Below, piece after piece: positions 62,103 to 64,000 of a stretch of 64,000 bases of DNA. Origin of the DNA: Paraliobacillus sp044383835 (GTDB lineage: Bacteria > Bacillota > Bacilli > Bacillales > Amphibacillaceae). Position 1 is the first letter of the stretch. Every line of letters starts with the position of its first letter. The DNA lies in the NCBI RefSeq assembly GCF_044383835.1, contig NZ_JBISEP010000010.1, forward strand, positions 21,429-85,428. The letters run 5' to 3'. The translations under genes were made by a program, and so were the position numbers. Under the pieces are notes generated by a model, which was given only the letters and a program-made list of their open reading frames with translations, did not search any database and was not told the origin of the DNA.

Positions 62103-62615
62103 TTATGGAATAATTACAAGTGAAATAGTTCGCTCTTTGCTATTCATATTTTGTTTTTCGTTGTAATATTTATTAATTAAGTTGTTAAGATCTGCTTGGA
62201 AATTTTCAAACTCGGTTTCCCCTAAATTTAACTTTGAGATAGAGAAAGTTGTTTTATCATCCTCATCATCAATTGTTTTATGATAATTTTGGTAAGACTG
62301 TAATACATACATAAAATAATAAGTAATAAAATTCACCTTTTCACCATAATTTGCTTGAGCCCATTCTGTTTCATCAATTTTATAACCTTTTGCGTTTATT
62401 GCATAATAATTTTCTTCACCTGAACGCAATTTTTTAGTCTTTACAATTTTTAATAACTGGTCTTCAAACATGGCATTTACATGTCTATATAATGTTGCTT
62501 GAGCTACATCTTCTAATAATTCATTCATTTGCATAATAGAAAGTCCTTCTGGTTTATCAATCAATGTTAATGCAATTTTAAATCGCGTTTGATTTTTAAA
62601 TAAACTGAATTCCAT
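62103..62615 (-). CDS. Winged-helix transcriptional regulator (ArsR/PadR-like)
   Basis: A 170-residue protein. Residues 1-80 form a winged helix (FSLFKNQTRFKIALTLIDKPEGLSIMQMNELLEDVAQATLYRHVNAMFEDQLLKIVKTKKL). The C-terminal half is helical and acidic, with an aromatic stretch (NFITYYFMYVLQSYQNYHK) that may bind an effector or dimerise. No cysteine metal site is evident. ATG at 62613-62615 follows GAGGTG. It is divergent from the membrane/ABC genes with a perfect palindrome between, so local repression is likely. Confidence 0.75.
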   Translation of the reverse strand: MEFSLFKNQTRFKIALTLIDKPEGLSIMQMNELLEDVAQATLYRHVNAMFEDQLLKIVKTKKLRSGEENYYAINAKGYKIDETEWAQANYGEKVNFITYYFMYVLQSYQNYHKTIDDEDDKTTFSISKLNLGETEFENFQADLNNLINKYYNEKQNMNSKERTISLVIIP

Positions 62616-62646
62616 AAATATCACCTCATCTTATTTATAATAATAA

Positions 62647-62675
62647 TTGATTTTTATATAAATGTACACTATAAT
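62647..62675 (+). promoter_or_regulatory. Promoter of the PLDc_N/ABC operon
   Basis: TTGATT at 62647-62652 and TATAAT at 62670-62675 are 17 bp apart. The -10 abuts the 22-bp palindrome, so a protein bound there would block transcription start. Confidence 0.75.
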
Positions 62676-62696
62676 TATCATTATCGATAATGATAA
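62675..62696. promoter_or_regulatory. 22-bp perfect palindrome, probable operator
   Basis: TTATCATTATC followed directly by GATAATGATAA forms a perfect inverted repeat over the expected transcription start. It lies between a divergent winged-helix regulator and the operon it probably controls. The base content resembles Fur boxes but the half-sites point outward. Confidence 0.7.
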
Positions 62697-62722
62697 AGAA
62701 AATAAAAATGGAGGTTAGGGTT

Positions 62723-62962
62723 ATGAATACAGATATTAGCATCTTAAAGGATATAGATTGGGGAGCTATTATGCCAATAGTAATTCCAATAATGGTTTTA
62801 CATTTATTACTTTTGATAATCGCTTTAATTGATTTATACCGACGCAGGACAATTGTTAATTATCCAATAGTTTGGGTAGTCGTTATTGTGTTACTCAATA
62901 CAGTTGGACCGATTCTTTATTTGACTATTGGAAGGAGATTGCTAAAAAATGATCGCTATTAA
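62723..62962 (+). CDS. PLDc_N domain membrane protein
   Basis: A 79-residue protein with two membrane segments (about 15-37 and 48-70) and the PLDc_N pattern IVIPIMVLHLLLLIIALIDLYRRR...NYPIVWVVVIVLLNTVGPILYLTIGRR. It resembles YxlE of the B. subtilis sigY-yxlCDEFG operon, where it also precedes an ABC ATPase and permease. Its role in such clusters is unclear; an anti-sigma or immunity-type function has been suggested for relatives. ATG 62723 follows GGAGG. It overlaps the ATPase gene by 14 bases. Confidence 0.8.
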   Translation: MNTDISILKDIDWGAIMPIVIPIMVLHLLLLIIALIDLYRRRTIVNYPIVWVVVIVLLNTVGPILYLTIGRRLLKNDRY

Positions 62963-63839
62963 GAGTGTAAATAAAGCTTTTAGAGGCAAAAAAATACTAA
63001 AAGATATTTCATTTGATATTACAGAAGGGGAGTGCATTGGATTATTGGGTCCTAATGGAGCTGGAAAGACTACTCTAATTAAGTGCATGACTGGAATTAT
63101 AAATTACGAAGAAGGAGAAATTAATTTTAACGGAAAGAATATTTTAAATTTTAAGAATGATATTGGCTACTTATCTCAGCACACAGATTTTAAACAGTGG
63201 ATGACATGTGAGGAGTCATTAAGATTTTTTGGTAGTATATCAGGTTTAAGTAAAACGTATCTTAATAAAAATATTAATGAAGTACTTAAAGATGTGGGGC
63301 TGCAGGATAAAAATAAATATAAGGTAGAAGAATTATCCGGAGGAATGAAACAGAGATTAGGATTTGCACAAGCCATTCTACACCGCCCAAAATTTCTAAT
63401 TCTAGATGAGCCTGTATCAGCTCTTGATCCAGTAGGTAGGAATGAAATCAAAAACTTAATCAAAAAGCTAAAAGAATACACGACAGTTCTTATATCCACG
63501 CATATTTTGGATGATGCAAATGAGTTTTGTGATCGCTATATTATTATAAAGAATGGAGAAATCATCGGAAATATAACTAATCAAGATGAAACTGTAAATT
63601 ATAAACAAATATATCTTCAAGTGGATTTAAGCGATTCTATTAAACCAGAGATGACACTAAATGATTCCTATGAATTACAAGAAGTAAAAGCAGGAGAATT
63701 TTTAGTAACTAGCAGGAAACCAATCAAATTAACTAATCTAATTGCAGAACTGGATAAAAATAAACTGAACGTGAATTCGATTGCTTATGAGAAGAAAGAT
63801 TTAGAAAAAATATTTTTAGAGTTGGTGTCTGAAGTATGA
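62949..63839 (+). CDS. ABC transporter ATP-binding protein (YxlF-like)
   Basis: A 296-residue ATPase. Walker A GPNGAGKTT is near residue 36, the Q-loop in YLSQHTDF, the signature LSGGMKQRLGFAQA near residue 130, Walker B FLILDEPVSALDP and the switch histidine in LISTHILDD. A C-terminal extension of about 80 residues (VDLSDSIKPEMTLNDS) is typical of drug- or peptide-type ABC-2 exporters. It has no membrane segments and needs the downstream permease, overlapping it as ATGA. Confidence 0.93.
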   Translation: MIAIKSVNKAFRGKKILKDISFDITEGECIGLLGPNGAGKTTLIKCMTGIINYEEGEINFNGKNILNFKNDIGYLSQHTDFKQWMTCEESLRFFGSISGLSKTYLNKNINEVLKDVGLQDKNKYKVEELSGGMKQRLGFAQAILHRPKFLILDEPVSALDPVGRNEIKNLIKKLKEYTTVLISTHILDDANEFCDRYIIIKNGEIIGNITNQDETVNYKQIYLQVDLSDSIKPEMTLNDSYELQEVKAGEFLVTSRKPIKLTNLIAELDKNKLNVNSIAYEKKDLEKIFLELVSEV

Positions 63840-63955
63840 GGAATATATTCATTTTAGGAAAAGTGGAGTTATTAGAAGCAATTAGGAATATTAAATTTGT
63901 ATGGTTAGCTATATTCTTTACTATGGTTCATTGTAAAATCAAATGCAACAGTTAA
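63836..63955 (+). pseudogene. ABC-2 permease, truncated after 39 codons
   Basis: ATG 63836 overlaps the ATPase stop and gives MRNIFILGKVELLEAIRNIKFVWLAIFFTMVHCK, a normal ABC-2 permease N-terminus (YxlG-like) up to the first membrane segment. At about 63931 the reading turns into KIKCNS and stops, and the following bases look like an insertion-sequence end. The rest of the permease may lie beyond the window, after the insertion. The transporter is probably inactive. Confidence 0.7.
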
Positions 63956-64000
63956 ATAAATAGAAAGCCATCGTGAAACCACGTATAGTTAAGGTTGACT
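63931..64000. mobile_element. Probable left end of an IS30-like insertion sequence
   Basis: The permease reading ends at TTGTAAAATCAAATGCAACA (63931-63950), followed by GTTAAATAAATAGAAAGCCA. The AATGCAACAGTTA stretch resembles IS30-family terminal repeats (ACGCAACAGTTA in IS30). Only 70 bp are inside the window, so the family call is tentative. Confidence 0.45.

Noticed and set aside
62675..62696. Fur box
   Set aside because: The hexamers ATTATC and GATAAT are present, but the order is reversed (ATTATC ATTATC GATAAT GATAA) relative to the classical box, and the adjacent genes have no iron theme. A local operator fits better.

Overview
The window is AT-rich chromosomal DNA from an endospore-forming member of the Bacillaceae. 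Spore genes (ytrI, ytrH, ytvI, ytaF, ytxC, sspI, gerE), Gram-positive RNA regulators (two T-box leaders and an L20 leader) and frequent TTG and GTG starts all fit this. Gene order follows the Bacillus subtilis ytrI-to-gerE segment almost gene for gene. The degree of divergence suggests an Oceanobacillus/Virgibacillus-type relative, which is inference only.

Bases 1-31955 are core backbone: ytrI and ytrH (minus), dnaE, malic enzyme, accDA, pfkA, pyk, fxsA, ytvI (minus), ytwI, citZ, icd, phoPR, polA, mutM, ytaF, coaE, speD, a small unknown gene, nrdR, dnaB, dnaI, ytxC, T-box-thrS and L20 leader-infC-rpmI-rplT. Together they cover replication and repair (dnaE, polA, mutM, dnaB, dnaI), central carbon and fatty-acid entry (malic enzyme, accDA, pfkA, pyk, citZ, icd), phosphate sensing and translation. 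mdh and gapB, which B. subtilis carries inside this segment, are absent.

Bases 32000-33600 are a scar: diverged 52-bp repeats, an IS1595-type transposase remnant and two broken small membrane genes, one broken exactly at a TTTA repeat. The backbone resumes with DUF1294 (ysdA), a TVP38-type membrane protein, ysdB, a dimeric dUTPase, ysdC, a lytic transglycosylase, sspI, ysgA and T-box-pheST. Bases 42400-46700 are an accessory island: GNAT, MazG-like and DUF3885 genes, several tiny membrane ORFs, and the second copy of a large palindromic element whose first copy lies after thrS in opposite orientation.

Bases 46700-59800 return to backbone: rnhC, zapA, cvpA-like, polX, mutS2, yshE-like, a 52-bp tandem repeat array where B. 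subtilis has the fatty-acid/etf genes, trxA, uvrC, yslB and then gerE. A large YhgE/Pip membrane protein sits where lysC and sdhCAB would be expected.

Bases 59900-64000 are decayed and mobile. They hold an IS256-type remnant with both ends, a broken hypothetical gene, and a small cluster: a frameshifted secreted peptide, a divergent winged-helix regulator, a perfect 22-bp palindrome just downstream of a promoter -10, a PLDc_N membrane protein, an ABC ATPase and a permease cut off after 39 residues, probably by an insertion sequence. This last cluster is the best candidate for an undescribed system, although it looks partly inactivated here.
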